The position numbers and the translations under genes were made by a program. A stretch of DNA of 64,000 bases from Valencia hispanica. Lineage: Eukaryota > Chordata > Actinopteri > Cyprinodontiformes > Valenciidae. This document shows, piece after piece, positions 9,790 through 20,918 of this stretch. Location: the NCBI GenBank assembly GCA_963556495.2, contig OY747704.1:7152501-7216500 (forward strand). Reading direction: 5' to 3'. Positions within the stretch are counted from its first letter, which is position 1, and the number at the start of each line of letters is the position of its first letter. Below the pieces are notes generated by a model. The model made no database searches and was not told the origin of the DNA. It saw nothing but the letters and a program-made list of their open reading frames with translations.

Positions 9790-10720
9790 TGTTTCAGAAA
9801 CATCCAATTATAAAAGTTTTCTTTTAATCAGCTGTGACTGGATTTGCTGCCTGTTACGGAGAGATTTTCTTTAGTTCAATAATCACCTGTATTGTAGATT
9901 AATCTCCATGTATATTTATAGAGACATTAGTCTCAATTCCTGCATCTCAGCTGCTATGCCTTTTAGACCTGCCAGGGAAGAATTAACAAAACCACTGAAT
10001 CTATAGTTTAATATGTCCAATTTTAACATGACCTTACCCAGCTCTGTCCATGGGAAAAGAGATAATACAACCTTATTTCCATCATTCCATAATTTGTGTT
10101 CAGGGGTTATATTGGAGCCCAAGATGGGATCATGAGGGGCTGAAACATCACGCCTCCTCCTTCTGCTGTGTCGGATCTCCACTCCTGATACAAGGAAAGA
10201 ATGCTCTTCAAGTTGTAACAAAACCCCATCTACATGGGTTTAGAGCCAAGATCCGCAGAGAATCAGCAGGTCATCCATAGAAAAGTTCACATCACGGTCT
10301 CAAAGTATGGAGCACACATGATTGCGTGTACAAAACCTATGTAATATTTTTCCCATTCACTTTGGAATGGAAGTGTGGTCAGATTTCTATCATTTTCAAA
10401 ACAAATAAATCTTTGGTCAGTCCTTAAGTGTACTGCTTTAACTATTTAGATTAATCCCATGTCGTCCCAGTCTCCCATTTACCCATACTTTTGTCATGGA
10501 AGTATACACATTTTTACCCATATAACTTCCCGTTCGTTCATGTACTTCACGCTCAAAATTTGTCAAAATTCTGGAGAGGAGTGTAACATCTGGAAGCAGA
10601 TCATTAAGATTAGTGAAAGCTTCTACATATATGGGTAAATGTCCTACAGAGTATGGCATTTGAGAACAAACAAAACAGTTAGTCATGCTTCATTTATTTG
10701 CTAGATATCTTGCATATTGG
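9790..10720 (-). pseudogene. env: ERV envelope glycoprotein remnant
   Basis: On the minus strand, NVWYQYARYLANK near 10700 is followed after a stop by CFVCSQMPYS. A basic cleavage-site candidate RRRRRD lies near 10155-10170. Then a transmembrane-subunit-like segment reads GFVNSSLAGLKGIAAEMQEL before stops near 9916. This order (surface subunit, furin-like site, heptad-like helix) is that of a retroviral Env. The head is like the env start of the ERV at 55712-56077. Stops and missing segments make it non-functional. Confidence 0.6.
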
Positions 10721-11039
10721 TACCATACGTTAGTTTCAAATGGGTTTCTGTGTGTCCTTCTCTGAGTGAACCAAGACAATAAATCAGTATTCTCATGTGC
10801 TATATGTCATTCTTCTGTGAGTCCTAACGTTCCTATTGAATAACACCACCAAAAAGCTGTAAAAATAAAAGTACTAGTTAGCAGGAAAACCTCTATAGTT
10901 ACTATATCTCCCTTCAAGCAGTCTCTATAGAAAAGTGGATCTCCTGGGTCTCTTCACTGAGGTTGAGACAGGTGAAACCTATTGTATTCACCTCCCTTTG
11001 TAATCAGTCTGAAACACCACTTTTCTTAGACTGTTTTCT

Positions 11040-12380
11040 CTATATCTAGTGATGGTCTCTGCTTTTTACAATGGGTTAAGTGTATCCAACTTAGTCCTTC
11101 TGTTAGCTGTACAACTGTTGAAGTGGTGAAAAATACCTGAAATGTCCCTTCCCACCTAGGTGATGACCAGTTTTCTGTTTACAGATTTAATCAGGATCCA
11201 GTCACCTACTTTCAGCTCACTTCTTCCAGAAGGAATATAGGATCATCTGGCATATGATTAGTTTGCATTTATAACTTATTTACTTTTCAGTAATTTGATC
11301 ATGAAAACCACCTGATCTTAATCAGTTTGTTTTTCAGAAGAGAGAATACCAAACTAATGAATTCTAAATCTAGGCCCATAGATTATTTCAAATATAATGA
11401 GGCCAATATTCAAATTTGGTGTTATATGCATGTATAGTTTACTAAATCAAGACAATATCCTATTTTGTCCTGTTTCTTCTATTGTTTTTTTCAATTTGCA
11501 ACATCTTTGTCATAAAATCATATATCAGTTTGTAATAGTTCCTCTTATTTTAATACACCAAACTGTAGGAGAGTGTAAAGTTTCCCATAGATTGTTTCAA
11601 ATGGTGTCAGGCCTGTTCCACTACTTGGTGTGATATTCATATGTAGCTTAACCCTAACCAAACAGTAAATCCAATTCTGTTGAGTCTCATCCATGGCCTT
11701 CCTTAGTCTGCTTTTAGAATCCCATTGTCTCTTAAAAATAATCTATAATCATTGTCCTATTTGATCAATTACTTCATTCACAAAATGTGTTCCGTTATCA
11801 CTACAGATTATTTGTGAATTCCCAAATCTAGGCATTATTTCTCTAAACAACATTTCTGCAACAGTTAGTGTATCAGAATGTTTCTGTCACGCTGCCCTAT
11901 TCCTGCCTCATTGTCTTCACCTGTCCGTCTCATCATCCACACCTGATCCTACTCACCTCCTGCCTTTAAGACCCCTCACTTCCTTTCACTCCCGGCCGGA
12001 TCATTAGTTACTGGATAGTTGGTAACCGTCTATCTCCATGGTGTGTTCTTCCTGCTGTCTTCCTTCCCCGCCCGATGTCCAGTGTCTCCGTTCCTGCCAT
12101 CTTCATCATCATCATCATGACCTCCTCACTATAATAAACATCCTGCACCTTCCTTCAGCGAGTGCGTTTGGGTCCATTCTCCACACACCTTGTGACAGTT
12201 TCACTGGTAACATTTCAATCCATTTGGAGAAATTATTTTTTCTTACTAAACAGAACTTCTTCTCTTCGCATTGATTTAGTTCTATAAAATCCATGCATAT
12301 TACTTCAGAAAAATAATTTGTACTTGGAAATTACCTCTTTGTGGTCTTATATATCTTTGCAGTCTATGTTTTGCACACAT
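11040..12380 (-). pseudogene. pol: ERV integrase remnant, split by a solo LTR
   Basis: Minus-strand pieces come in integrase order. MDFIELNQC at about 12310 carries the first catalytic Asp region, and FSKWIEMLPVKH runs into the solo LTR at 12203. After the LTR, SDTLTVAEMLFREIMPRFG and CSDNGTHFVNEVID (about 11780-11880) carry the second Asp. A C-terminal stretch with WEGTFQVFFTTSTVVQL and WIHLTHCKK lies at about 11060-11150. Stops and gaps separate the parts. The order and motifs are clearly those of a gamma/epsilon-type retroviral integrase. Confidence 0.7.
11885..12197 (+). repeat. Solo LTR of a gypsy-type element, 5-bp target duplication
   Basis: The 313-base unit starts TGTCACG, ends TTGTGACA and contains ATAATAAACATCC, a poly(A) signal region. 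GTTTC flanks it on both sides (11880-11884 and 12198-12202). Its right part resembles 46745-46917. Removing it and one GTTTC joins the two integrase fragments in frame on the minus strand, which fixes the boundaries. Confidence 0.85.
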
Positions 12381-12859
12381 TAGACAGGCCAAACAAAAAT
12401 TTTATGTGACTTTTATCATATCCCCCCTGTTTAGACATGACAAGGCTATATCTCAATATAACGCCCATCAATATAGGATTTTTAGCAAAACATATTTCCC
12501 CTCGGGTCAGACAGTGAGACCATCTTCTTCAGTACAGCCTTTGTTTGCTCAAAGCTGTTTCTTAATTTTACATGAGAAGCTTTTTTTTGTTTTGTTTTCG
12601 TGTCTGACACACTTCTATGTCCACACACTAATCAGTTTGGGAATTGAATTGTCTGTAATAAATGCTCTAATTAGTTCGCCACTTCCCCATTGTTGGCCAA
12701 AAACATGCAAGGTTGAATTTGAATCTTCTATTAGCAATAATATAATTATTTTATCTTTACTTAATCACAAACTTCAGTTAGAACTTTAATTTTTCTCCCC
12801 AAATAGAACAGTTGCTTGATGGCTGTCCCATTTCAAGAGTTTTATGAAAATCTTCATTT

Positions 12860-13015
12860 TGGATTATTAATTTATCTCCTACAAATAACATGCCCAACTT
12901 CAAGTGAAATAGAAAATCTCTTCCTATGAAATTAGAAAACAATCTGGAGATAAAATAATTATCACTACAGATTCTTCCTGTAGCTAAATCTATTATTTTA
13001 TTGTATTTCTTAACA
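12860..13015 (-). pseudogene. pol: ERV protease/pro-pol remnant
   Basis: The minus strand encodes NFIGRDFLFHLKLGMLF, which corresponds to the GRDL block at the end of retroviral aspartic proteases. The same block occurs in the plus copy at about 63700-63800. The catalytic DTG part is not recognised. It lies only about 0.5 kb upstream of integrase, so the RT and RNase H between them are missing. Confidence 0.5.
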
Positions 13016-13230
13016 ACTTAATCTCAGATTTTGTCTCTGTGAGAAACAAAATTCCTCTAAAGTCAGCACTTTCCTCTCCATCTGGCTTCATTCACTTCCC
13101 CTACTTCACAATCACATAATCAGCAACTGGTATTTCCATAATAAAACATCACATCTCCATTCCTTGCTCTCTGCTTATCTGCTCCTACATAAAGATTATA
13201 CAAATTAGCTTATTATTATTATTATTATAC

Positions 13231-13425
13231 GGGGCGTCACGTGGCGCAGTAGTTAGAGAGGGCGCCCCATGTGCAGAGGCTTCAGTCCTCAACACGGCCG
13301 ACCCCGGTTCAAGTCCTTTCCCGGGCGACCTTTGCCGCATGTCTTCCCCCACCTCTCTCCCCCTTCAAAAACTCTGTCCACTGTGAATAAAGGCCACTCA
13401 GGCCCAAAAAAGCTTTAAAAAAAGT
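13231..13425 (+). mobile_element. tRNA-derived SINE
   Basis: The head has a box A (TGGCGCAGTAGT, 13242-13253) and a box B (GGTTCAAGTCC, 13306-13316) with normal spacing. A tail follows with GCCGCATGTCTTCCCC, CTCTCTCCCCC and AATAAAGGCCACTCAGGC. This is a common teleost tRNA-SINE layout. It is nested in the ERV. Confidence 0.85.
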
Positions 13426-13429
13426 CTAC

Positions 13430-14866
13430 TGATATGGAAAAAAAAGTATCTCAGGATTTCCATAATAAAGAAGACTTGAGTCCCAGAAGGCGTTTAAGTA
13501 TTTTATACAAACATGTCTGGCCAGAGCATGGAGGGGACAGAGTTACTTGTGCATCACCCTATCCAACCTTTCTAACTACCCACTTAAATAGTATTCAGCA
13601 ATCACTGTTTATCTCTGTAGACATCTTCTCCAAACTTCACGCCCCGCCTCTGGACAGCTGCTCCATGCGAGTCTGATAGCAACGCATAAAACAGCACATC
13701 CGAAGGCCAGACTGTTATCTTACTGCCCCGGCGTCAGTCTCTCTGGTTACCTGACACATCTTTTATCATAAAGATTAAGTTGGAGCAATAACCTTGTCAT
13801 TTTACCCTAGATGTATTCACTAAACAGAGAATATACACTTAATTCCTAATTGCATAACAATATTCCACCACACTACATGATTATATGTGGAAGGGTCTGT
13901 TGCTGGATGTCCAAAAACGTGGTCCCATTATTCAACTCAGATTGGGCCAGGTCCGGCAACCTTTCCCAATCTCAAGTGTAGGTCCAGACATATTTCCTTC
14001 TTAATCAGACCCTTAATTTTATCCAGATAGCAACAACTCCATTGAATGTAAATATTGAAGTGCGCTTATACTCAGTGTGTTACAGTAACTAAAGTTGAAT
14101 TTTGGAGTGTGTTACTAAATTCTGTCTTACTTTAACCCCGTAACGAATAATTCCTCTCTTCTTTGCAGTCCCTAACCCAGCGCATTGCAAGATTGTTTCC
14201 CTTCAATAGGTATCTCTGTCATTAAAATGTTAGAAGCAAGCAATTGAAGCTGCCGCTTGTTACAAAGAGTAAATCCACACAAAGCCACCCAGCTGTCACT
14301 ACCTCACAGCACCTGTAGACATCCGTCTGAATTTCAAAATAAAATCACTCTGCTCATAATTTGTCATTGTTAAACCATTTCTTTTGTACTATACGAGAGA
14401 TCTCCAAGACATTCCATGAATATCATTCAAAATATTAGCTAAATTCTTTTTCATTATTATTATAGAGTAACATTTGCCGCTGTACTTAAGAAATCCCAAC
14501 CTTTTGGATACAGCGCTGCACACAGCTCATAAAACATCCCCCTCATTATCAGCTAACGGGGGAGGTGTGTCGTATCCCCTCTGCATTCCTGCCATTTACT
14601 GGCAAGTTTGGATAACCTTTGACAATTTTGAAACACATGATGGATCTGGTTTTAGTGAGGAGTGCTAGGAAAGCAATAAAAATTCAAACACAAGTCTTTT
14701 CCCTCAGGAAGCGCATTTACTGGTGCTGACGCACCCCACAACTGTCGGTTTATTCATTATGAGAACTCTTTGTTGAAGGACAGAGGGAGGGGGTCGCTTG
14801 TTTATTATGTAAACTCTCTTCCTTGAGGGGAAGGGGGTCGCTTGTTTATTATGTAAACTCTCTTCC
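13430..14866. other. AT-rich ERV interior without recognisable coding sequence
   Basis: Much of this aligns by eye with the reverse of 62480-63500 (for example the CTGTGTGGATTTAC and CAGCTGATAATGAGGG regions), so it belongs to the ERV and is not host DNA. No gag-like frame survives. Near 14770-14866 a unit of about 40 bases, GGGAAGGGGGTCGCTTGTTT plus a trailing ATTATGTAAACTCT, is repeated. Confidence 0.5.
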
Positions 14867-15454
14867 TTAAAGTGCCCCTGGCATGAAATTCCCAGCGACG
14901 TTTGGGCCCTTTTTAGTCACACTCTAAATACCTTAATACTGTATCAAAGGATCGTTAGCCGTAGCTCAGCCTTGCTGTAGAACTGCAGCCCCTACTAGGA
15001 GGCCCTTCTTTTAGCATTAGCAGAGAACGACCAAGTTTTGGTGGGCGGGACCCAAGCCATTCGCCTCTATTGACAATTGAGTCTCTAACGTCCGCATCTG
15101 ATGAAACATTGACAGACATGCATTTGCGCACCACAAATTGCCCAAATTCCAATATTACCCTATGTATGAAATGTAATTAGGTTTAGGCCTAATTATATTG
15201 TGTGTTGAACAATAATCTGTTTACAAATTACAGGCCTAATAAAATATTTGATCATCCATCCACACATCCATCCGTCCTCTAGCTTCACCCCGACACTGAT
15301 GGCTCAGTTATCGGCTACTATAACTATGTAATGGCGATTCAATTTTATCCGGAATCTGATCTGGACGGCGAGGCACCTGAGGAGGAACCAGAAAGGTAGA
15401 GCACGTCTTCCACAGGTGATCCAGACAGACGTGCTGTGCACGGAGGGAAGGGGC

Positions 15455-15541
15455 TGTGTGTGTGTGTGTGTGTTTGTGTGTATGTGTGTTCTTGTATTGC
15501 TATCCTATTTAGGACCTTTTCTGGCGTGTGTGTGTGTGTGT

Positions 15542-15581
<40 letters not shown>

Positions 15582-15600
15582 GTGTGTAGGTTTGTGTGTG
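15455..15600 (+). repeat. (TG)n microsatellite with (GAGC)n edge
   Basis: Interrupted TG dinucleotides run over about 145 bases, followed by GCGAGCGAGCGAGCGAGAG. Apparent frames through it are low-complexity. Confidence 0.9.
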
Positions 15601-15868
15601 CGAGCGAGCGAGCGAGAGACGCGTGACAGAGACGAAAAGAGAGCAGGGAATGAATGCGCTGTGTGTTTTAAATAGCGTAAAAAAGAAAAACGAAACGTAG
15701 TATGTGACGGTCAGTGTAGATTTTTTTATCTTTTTTATTTTTTGGTCGGTGTTGAATCTGTGGCGGTCGGAGTTTAATCTTTGGCGCACCGCCACAGATT
15801 CGTCATGTTTGGGAAACACTGGTATATAACAGCCAAAGGACATTATTGCGGAAATATAGGCTACTTAC

Positions 15869-16104
15869 TTGTATAGGGATATTTGCTGTTTCATGGAGGG
15901 TTGGTATTGATCCTGGTAAAAGTTTAAGACGATCGGCGAATCCACTGCTGTGTTGTCCCAAATTAATAAAACATCCGTCAGAGAAACGTTTGCCACAAAC
16001 GACCACGCGCTTCGAGAACATTCCCTGCATAAAAAAAGTCCATCCACAAGCTTTTCAGTGGCTCGGAAGAGGGGAGGACAGTGTCGATGCGGTCTGGACT
16101 CCAT
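15869..16104 (-). pseudogene. THAP-domain-like exon of the TTAA transposon
   Basis: The minus strand encodes a segment including MQGMFSKRVVVCGKRFSDG, CFINLGQHSSGFADRLKL and LPGSIPTLHET. This matches the second half of THAP DNA-binding domains as found in Kolobok and P-type transposases. The expected C-x-x-H zinc ligand pair reads CGKR, so the His is lost. The upstream part is in another frame. The exon ends at a consensus donor GTAAGT (15868-15863). No further exon of the transposase is visible, so the element is nonautonomous. Confidence 0.5.
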
Positions 16105-16437
16105 GTTGTCGGTTAGTTGTTTGCCTTTTACTGTAGCTCTCGTTGTTTAGGTTGTAATATGCGCCGCGGGGGGAGGGACTTGGAGAGTGTAGTTCAGAGA
16201 AGGGGGTAATTGGCTGGAACTCAGTGACGACATATGCCGAAACGTGAGGTCATATGCCGAACTGCAAAACAGCCCGTTTCTGAGTGCTAATTCCACTATG
16301 TAGGCAGACACACCCGGGGACAAAGGAAACACTAATCAGTCGTTTTAACCCCTTAGGGGACATAGGCAGGCTGGGGAAACTAACAAATATGACCAAAGAA
16401 CTCAAAATATGCAAATGTCATGCCAGGGGCACGTTAA

Positions 16438-17743
16438 GGGGAAGGGGGTCGCTTGTTTATTATGTAAACTCTCATCCTTTAGGGGAAGGGGGTCGCTTGT
16501 TTGAGATAATTCATAAAGATCAGAGTAAAGCGGTTTACCCTGCTCTTCAGAGGATTTTTAAAAAATATGGAAGTGAGAGTTTTATCTTTTACTTTCTTTC
16601 ACGGAACTTTAGGAGAAAACAGAAAGTTTAAAACATTTTTCATCCTCCTGGGTGTTAAAAAAACACATCTGCTTTTTTATCAGTTGTTTATTACCCATCA
16701 TGACCCCCCCTTTTTTTCTCCTTATTGCTTTGCTTCTTTAAGCGGAATTCCTTTGTTTGAGATGGCCAATGGTTTTTCTTCAATTTTTGATCTTTTTAGT
16801 TTTATTTTAGATCTCAACTACCAAGTAGTGCACGAAATTCCTCAGTTAATCTTCCTTCAAATCTGTTATTCATTTTTAAAGATATGTTGTATTGTCTTTT
16901 CTTTTACAATACATACATTTAGCATCTCCTTTAAATCTTCTTTGCTATTTTCCCCCCATATTTTGATAAGTTACATTTTGCTGTTTATATTTTTCATTTT
17001 TAAATATTTATCATTCCCACATTAATGAATTAAATTCAGCTTTTATTTCTCTTTTATCTGATCTATTTATCTTATCGTAGTCAATTTTCTAACCATGAGA
17101 CACTTCTCAGCCTACTTCAGCTGCTTCAAAAGGAAAAAATCTCCATTCACACACAGTCACACAACCAGTTTATCACACATTAATATCATTATGTATTTTA
17201 TTATCATGTTTTTTTCATTACTAGTATTATTATTATTATATATTATTTATTATTATTTCTAATTAAGATCCCAGATCTTTGTGCGCTTTGCTGGAGTCAA
17301 ACCCCAGTCATATTCTGTTTTACCATGGATTTTCATTGTGAGATCCCCGATCATCACGCAAAGATGCCCAATTTTTATTTGCAAAATCCCAAACTTGCAT
17401 TAAAAAGGTCCCGGACCTATAAGCGTATTTCTCTTTTCTCTTATTTTTTTATTCTTTCACGCATCAATTTATGGCGCCTTATCTATGGCAGGCCACACCC
17501 TGAGAATACCAACCCGGTCTGCATCTATTTACCTCAGTAGAAACAGAAATCAACATTTACTGGAGAACTACAGACAGAATGTAATTTTAGATTAGTCAAT
17601 TTTGCGCCTCGTGTGGCAGCGCTTACAATATGACTTCAGACCCGAATCACTGCCGTCCTTCGGTCTCCAGCATCTGTCAATCACAACAATTTCAACAAAA
17701 TCCTATCATTCCAAACTCACGTTTCCCTTTGCTCCTCCAGAAA
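16438..17743 (-). other. ERV 5' leader and lost gag region
   Basis: The stretch aligns by eye with the reverse of 60918-62480 in the plus copy (for example a TCTCAGCCTACTTCAGCTGC block at 17107-17126). No gag matrix, capsid or zinc knuckle is recognised. The region is AT-rich with (ATT)n at about 17220-17260. Confidence 0.5.
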
Positions 17744-17760
17744 CCCCGTCGGGGTCACCA
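17744..17760 (-). other. Primer binding site, tRNA-Trp
   Basis: In element orientation it reads TGGTGACCCCGACGGGG, complementary over its first 14 bases to the 3' end of vertebrate tRNA-Trp. The plus copy at 60901 reads TGGTGACCCCGACGTGG and matches better. It lies 4 bases from the LTR end. Confidence 0.75.
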
Positions 17761-17764
17761 AATC

Positions 17765-18163
17765 TGCTGGAAGGTATTTTTTACTCTAATTTAAAGCCTC
17801 TCTTAAAGGAACAGACACCCATTTAATTTTATGACCCCTAGGCTCTCTCGAGCTCTTGTTTCACCTTCCATCGTGCTTGTTCATTTCTTTAAAGAGGAGC
17901 AATAAGAAACAACATACAACAGTTATAGATTTTAACAGCAAGACGTCGTTCGCTGGGCTAAGTTTTCTTAACTGAGCGCAGTTCAACGTCAGCACAGTTT
18001 TTATTGACCCACGAGTTGCATGAAACCCCTACCCTCAGGTTCTTCATATAAGGCAACGCGTGAAGTACTACATTCTTCATGATTGTTCACTGTTTCTAAG
18101 TGTTTCCACATGCACTACAGAAATAAACCCTCATACAACATTTACAGAATCTTTATCTCTTCA
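17765..18163 (-). repeat. 5' LTR of the tRNA-Trp ERV
   Basis: It has the same length as the 3' LTR at 7919-8317 and aligns along its whole length with scattered substitutions. The outer end (CTCTTCA at 18163) abuts the (AATTC)n tail of the next L2 with no spacer. Confidence 0.8.
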
Positions 18164-20516
18164 ATTCAATTCAGTTTATTTATATAGTGCCAATTCACAA
18201 CAGATGTCATCTCAAGGCACTTAACAAGAAGTCATTTCAATACATTTATACAAACATTCCAATCAGTTCAAAAGTTTCCTATTTAAGGAATCCCAGCAGA
18301 TTGCGTCTGTCATTGGCGTGAGGTTGGACAGACTTTCCAACCACAGCAATCCTTCAGCAATCCCTTATACTGAGCAAGCATGTAGCGACAGTGGAGAGGA
18401 AAAACTCCCCTTTAACAGGAAGAAACCTCCAACAGAACCAGGCTCAGTAGGAGCGGCCATCTGCCACGACCGTCTGGGGGTTTGAGAAGACAGAGCAGAG
18501 ACACAGAACGAACAGAAGATCTGATATGAGAGAACTTTCTATGTTACAGAAAGTAAAAAGTTCATAACAGGACACAGTGGATGTTCAGCCACTGGGAGCA
18601 CCATCCCAGTCGATGCCCCCTGTCCAACATGGCATTGCAGCCAAGCAGGATACCAGACCAGGTGGAGCTTCTATGAAGAGAAAAACACTGAGAGAACACA
18701 AAGTTAACAGACGAAATAGCAGAATGTACTGTAATACAACTGGAGAGTAGTAGTAGAAAAGGAAGTAGCAGAGTGAAGAAAATTGGTAAGTCTGTCCTCC
18801 AGCAGTCTAAGCCTATAGTAGCATAACTACAGAGATAGCTCAGGATGACCTAAGCCACTCTAACTATAAGCTTTATCAAAAAGGAAAGTTTTAAGCCTTG
18901 CCTTAAAAGTAAACAGAGTGTCTGCCTCACGGACTAAAGCTGGGAGCTGGTTCCACAAGAGAGGAGCCTGATAACTAAAATATCTGCCTCCCATTCTACT
19001 TTTAGAAATCCTAGGAACTACAAGTAAGCCTGCAGTCTGAGATCGAAGTGCTCTGTTGGTAACATATGAAACAATTAGATCTCTGATGTATGATAGAGCT
19101 TGATTATTAAGGGCTTTGTATGTAAGAAGAAGGATCTTAAATTCTATTCTGGATTTAACAGGGAGCCAATGAAGGGAAGCTAAAGCAGGAGAAATGTGAT
19201 CTCTCTTTAATATTCATCAGAACTCTTGCTACCGCATTTTGGATCAACTGAAGGCTTTTAATGACATTTTGTGGACTACCTGATAGTAAAGAATTACAGT
19301 AGTCCAGCCTTGAGGTAACAAATGCATGGACTACTTTCTCAGCATCACTCCTGGACAGGATGTTTCTAATTTTGGCAATATTCCGGAGGTGAAAGAAGGA
19401 AATCCTAGAAACCTGTTTAATATTGGATTTAAATGTAAAGTCTTGGTCAAAAATAACGCAGAGGTTCTTTACGTTATTACAGGGGGCCAATTTAATGCCA
19501 TCCTGAGGAAGTGATTAACTAATTTGTTTCTTTTTAAGAATTTCTGGTCCAAAGACAGCAACTTCTGTCTTGTCAGAATTTAAAAGCAAAAAGTTTAGAT
19601 TCATCCATGTTTTTATGTCTTTCAGACATGCCTGCAATTTACCTAACTGGGTTCATCAGGATTTATGGATAAATATAGTTGTGTATCATCGGCAAAGCTG
19701 TGGGAATTTATCCCATGCTGTCTAATGATTCTACCAACTGGAAGCATATATATGGTGATAATAATTGGTCCAAGCACAGAACCCTGTGGAACTCCACAAG
19801 TAACCCTTGAGAGTGAAGAAGATTGATCATTTAGATGAACAAACTGGAATCTGTCAGACAAATATGATTTAAACCAGCCTAGTGCCGTTCCTTTTATCCC
19901 TGCAACATGTTCAAGCCTTTCTAAGAGAATATTGTGATCGAGTGTGTCAAAAGCAGCACTGAGATCTAACAAAACCAGAACAGACACCAGTCCATTATGT
20001 GAGGCCTTGAGAACATCATTAGTAACCTTCACCAGTGCTGTTTCAGTGCTATGATGAGCTCTAAAATCTGACTGAAACTCTTCAAACAGCTTGTTACTGT
20101 TTAGATGCTCACAGACTTGATTAGTAACAATTTTCTCAAGGATTTTGGATAATAAGGAAGGTTAGATATAGATCTGTAATTCACTAAGTCATCTTGATCA
20201 AGGGAAGGTTTCTTGAGTAAAGGTTTAATTACAGCTATTTTAAATTCTTGTGGTACATATCCGTTTACTAAGGATAGATTGATCATATCCAAAATGGGGC
20301 CAGGAACCAAATGGAACACTTCTTTAAATAATTTGGATGGGATTGGGTCCAACATACAAGCTGCAGGTCTAGATGAGGCTAATATTTTTGATAATTCCGA
20401 AACATTATTGTGAAAGAAAGATACCGCAGAGTTTTTCTGTTTTCTTTCTGAAGCACATGGAAAACTCCAGCGTACCTCGTGCTTTGCCTTAATCATATCC
20501 GGCCACTAGATTTCAG
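18164..20516 (-). mobile_element. L2-type LINE, RT and 3' UTR (minus)
   Basis: This is the longest L2 copy here. From right to left it has an RT N-terminal block with AACMLDPIPSKLF and KIAVIKPLLKKPS (20100-20496). Next is the RT palm with LLDLSAAFDTLDH, CGVPQGSVLGP and the catalytic FADDTQLYLS (19643-20032). The thumb/C-terminal block has SFFHLRNIAKIRNIL and SRLDYCNSLLSG (19155-19490), followed by decayed C-terminus and 3' UTR. Frameshifts near 19200, 19640 and 20150 break the frame. The endonuclease is missing. It abuts an ERV LTR on the left and a truncated BEL LTR on the right. Confidence 0.85.
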
Positions 20517-20918
20517 CATTGTATTATTTTCTGGCTGTAAATGCCATGTCAAGTTGAGATGCAGATTTGTCCCTCCTGGAAGATAAGTTTAACCCGTATT
20601 TAGCCATATGAAGCAAATTTATTGTGTAACTTGTATTTGATATTAATGTGATTATTATTTCAATCTCATTTCAGACCACACCAACACACATCCCCACCTA
20701 AGTAATCCCAATTATTCATCCATATCGCCATACAACTGAATGTAAGTATAAAGCTGTACCCATTCTTGCTTTGCTGGGCTGTGTTGACCTTGAAGTTCAA
20801 AGTAAACTACTGGACTACATCAAAGTTGATTCCTTGTGTTCTGACCGGGATGCCAGGGACACACCCACAGATACCTATACAGTCCTTTTTTAACTGCCTA
20901 AACCACAACCATTCAACA
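20517..20918 (+). repeat. BEL/Pao 5' LTR, left part missing
   Basis: It aligns with 37457-37852 from TTCTGGCTGTAAATGCC to the CA end, including TTGAAGTTCAAAGTAAACTA and GTTGATTCCTTGTGTTCT. The LTR's first part, present at the right end, is replaced here by the 5' edge of the neighbouring L2. Confidence 0.8.

Larger units (their letters stand above)
14871..16433 (-). mobile_element. TTAA-flanked DNA transposon carrying a THAP exon (Kolobok-like)
   Basis: Inverted ends AGTGCCCCTGGCATGA (14871) and TCATGCCAGGGGCACG (ending 16433) are flanked by TTAA on both sides (14867-14870, 16434-16437). TTAA target sites are known for piggyBac and Kolobok. The minus-strand THAP-like exon inside favours Kolobok. 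It sits in the tandem GGGGTCGCTTGTTT repeats of the ERV. Inside are a (TG)n tract and a hAT-like end GTTTGGGAAACACTG (15806-15821), suggesting further nesting. Confidence 0.7.
7919..18163 (-). mobile_element. Endogenous retrovirus, tRNA-Trp primed, degenerate (minus)
   Basis: Two LTRs of 399 bases in the same orientation bound the element. A PBS matching tRNA-Trp sits at 17744-17760 and a polypurine tract next to the left (3') LTR. In element order, a long AT-rich region without visible gag is followed by a protease remnant (near 13000), integrase pieces (12380-11040) and env remnants (10720-9790). Reverse transcriptase and RNase H are not seen between protease and integrase, where only about 0.5 kb is available. 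Later insertions are a SINE, a TTAA-flanked DNA transposon, a solo gypsy LTR and a LINE 3' tail. The outer flanks (CCTA left, ATTC right) do not match, so no target duplication is seen. Confidence 0.75.

Noticed and set aside
12406..12789. 127-residue plus-strand frame
   Set aside because: It is antisense to the decayed ERV pol region and has no recognisable domain.
13242..13316. Functional tRNA gene
   Set aside because: Box A and box B are present but the sequence does not fold into a proper cloverleaf and is followed by a SINE tail.
15436..15675. Cys/Val-rich frame over the TG repeat
   Set aside because: It is a translation of a (TG)n microsatellite.
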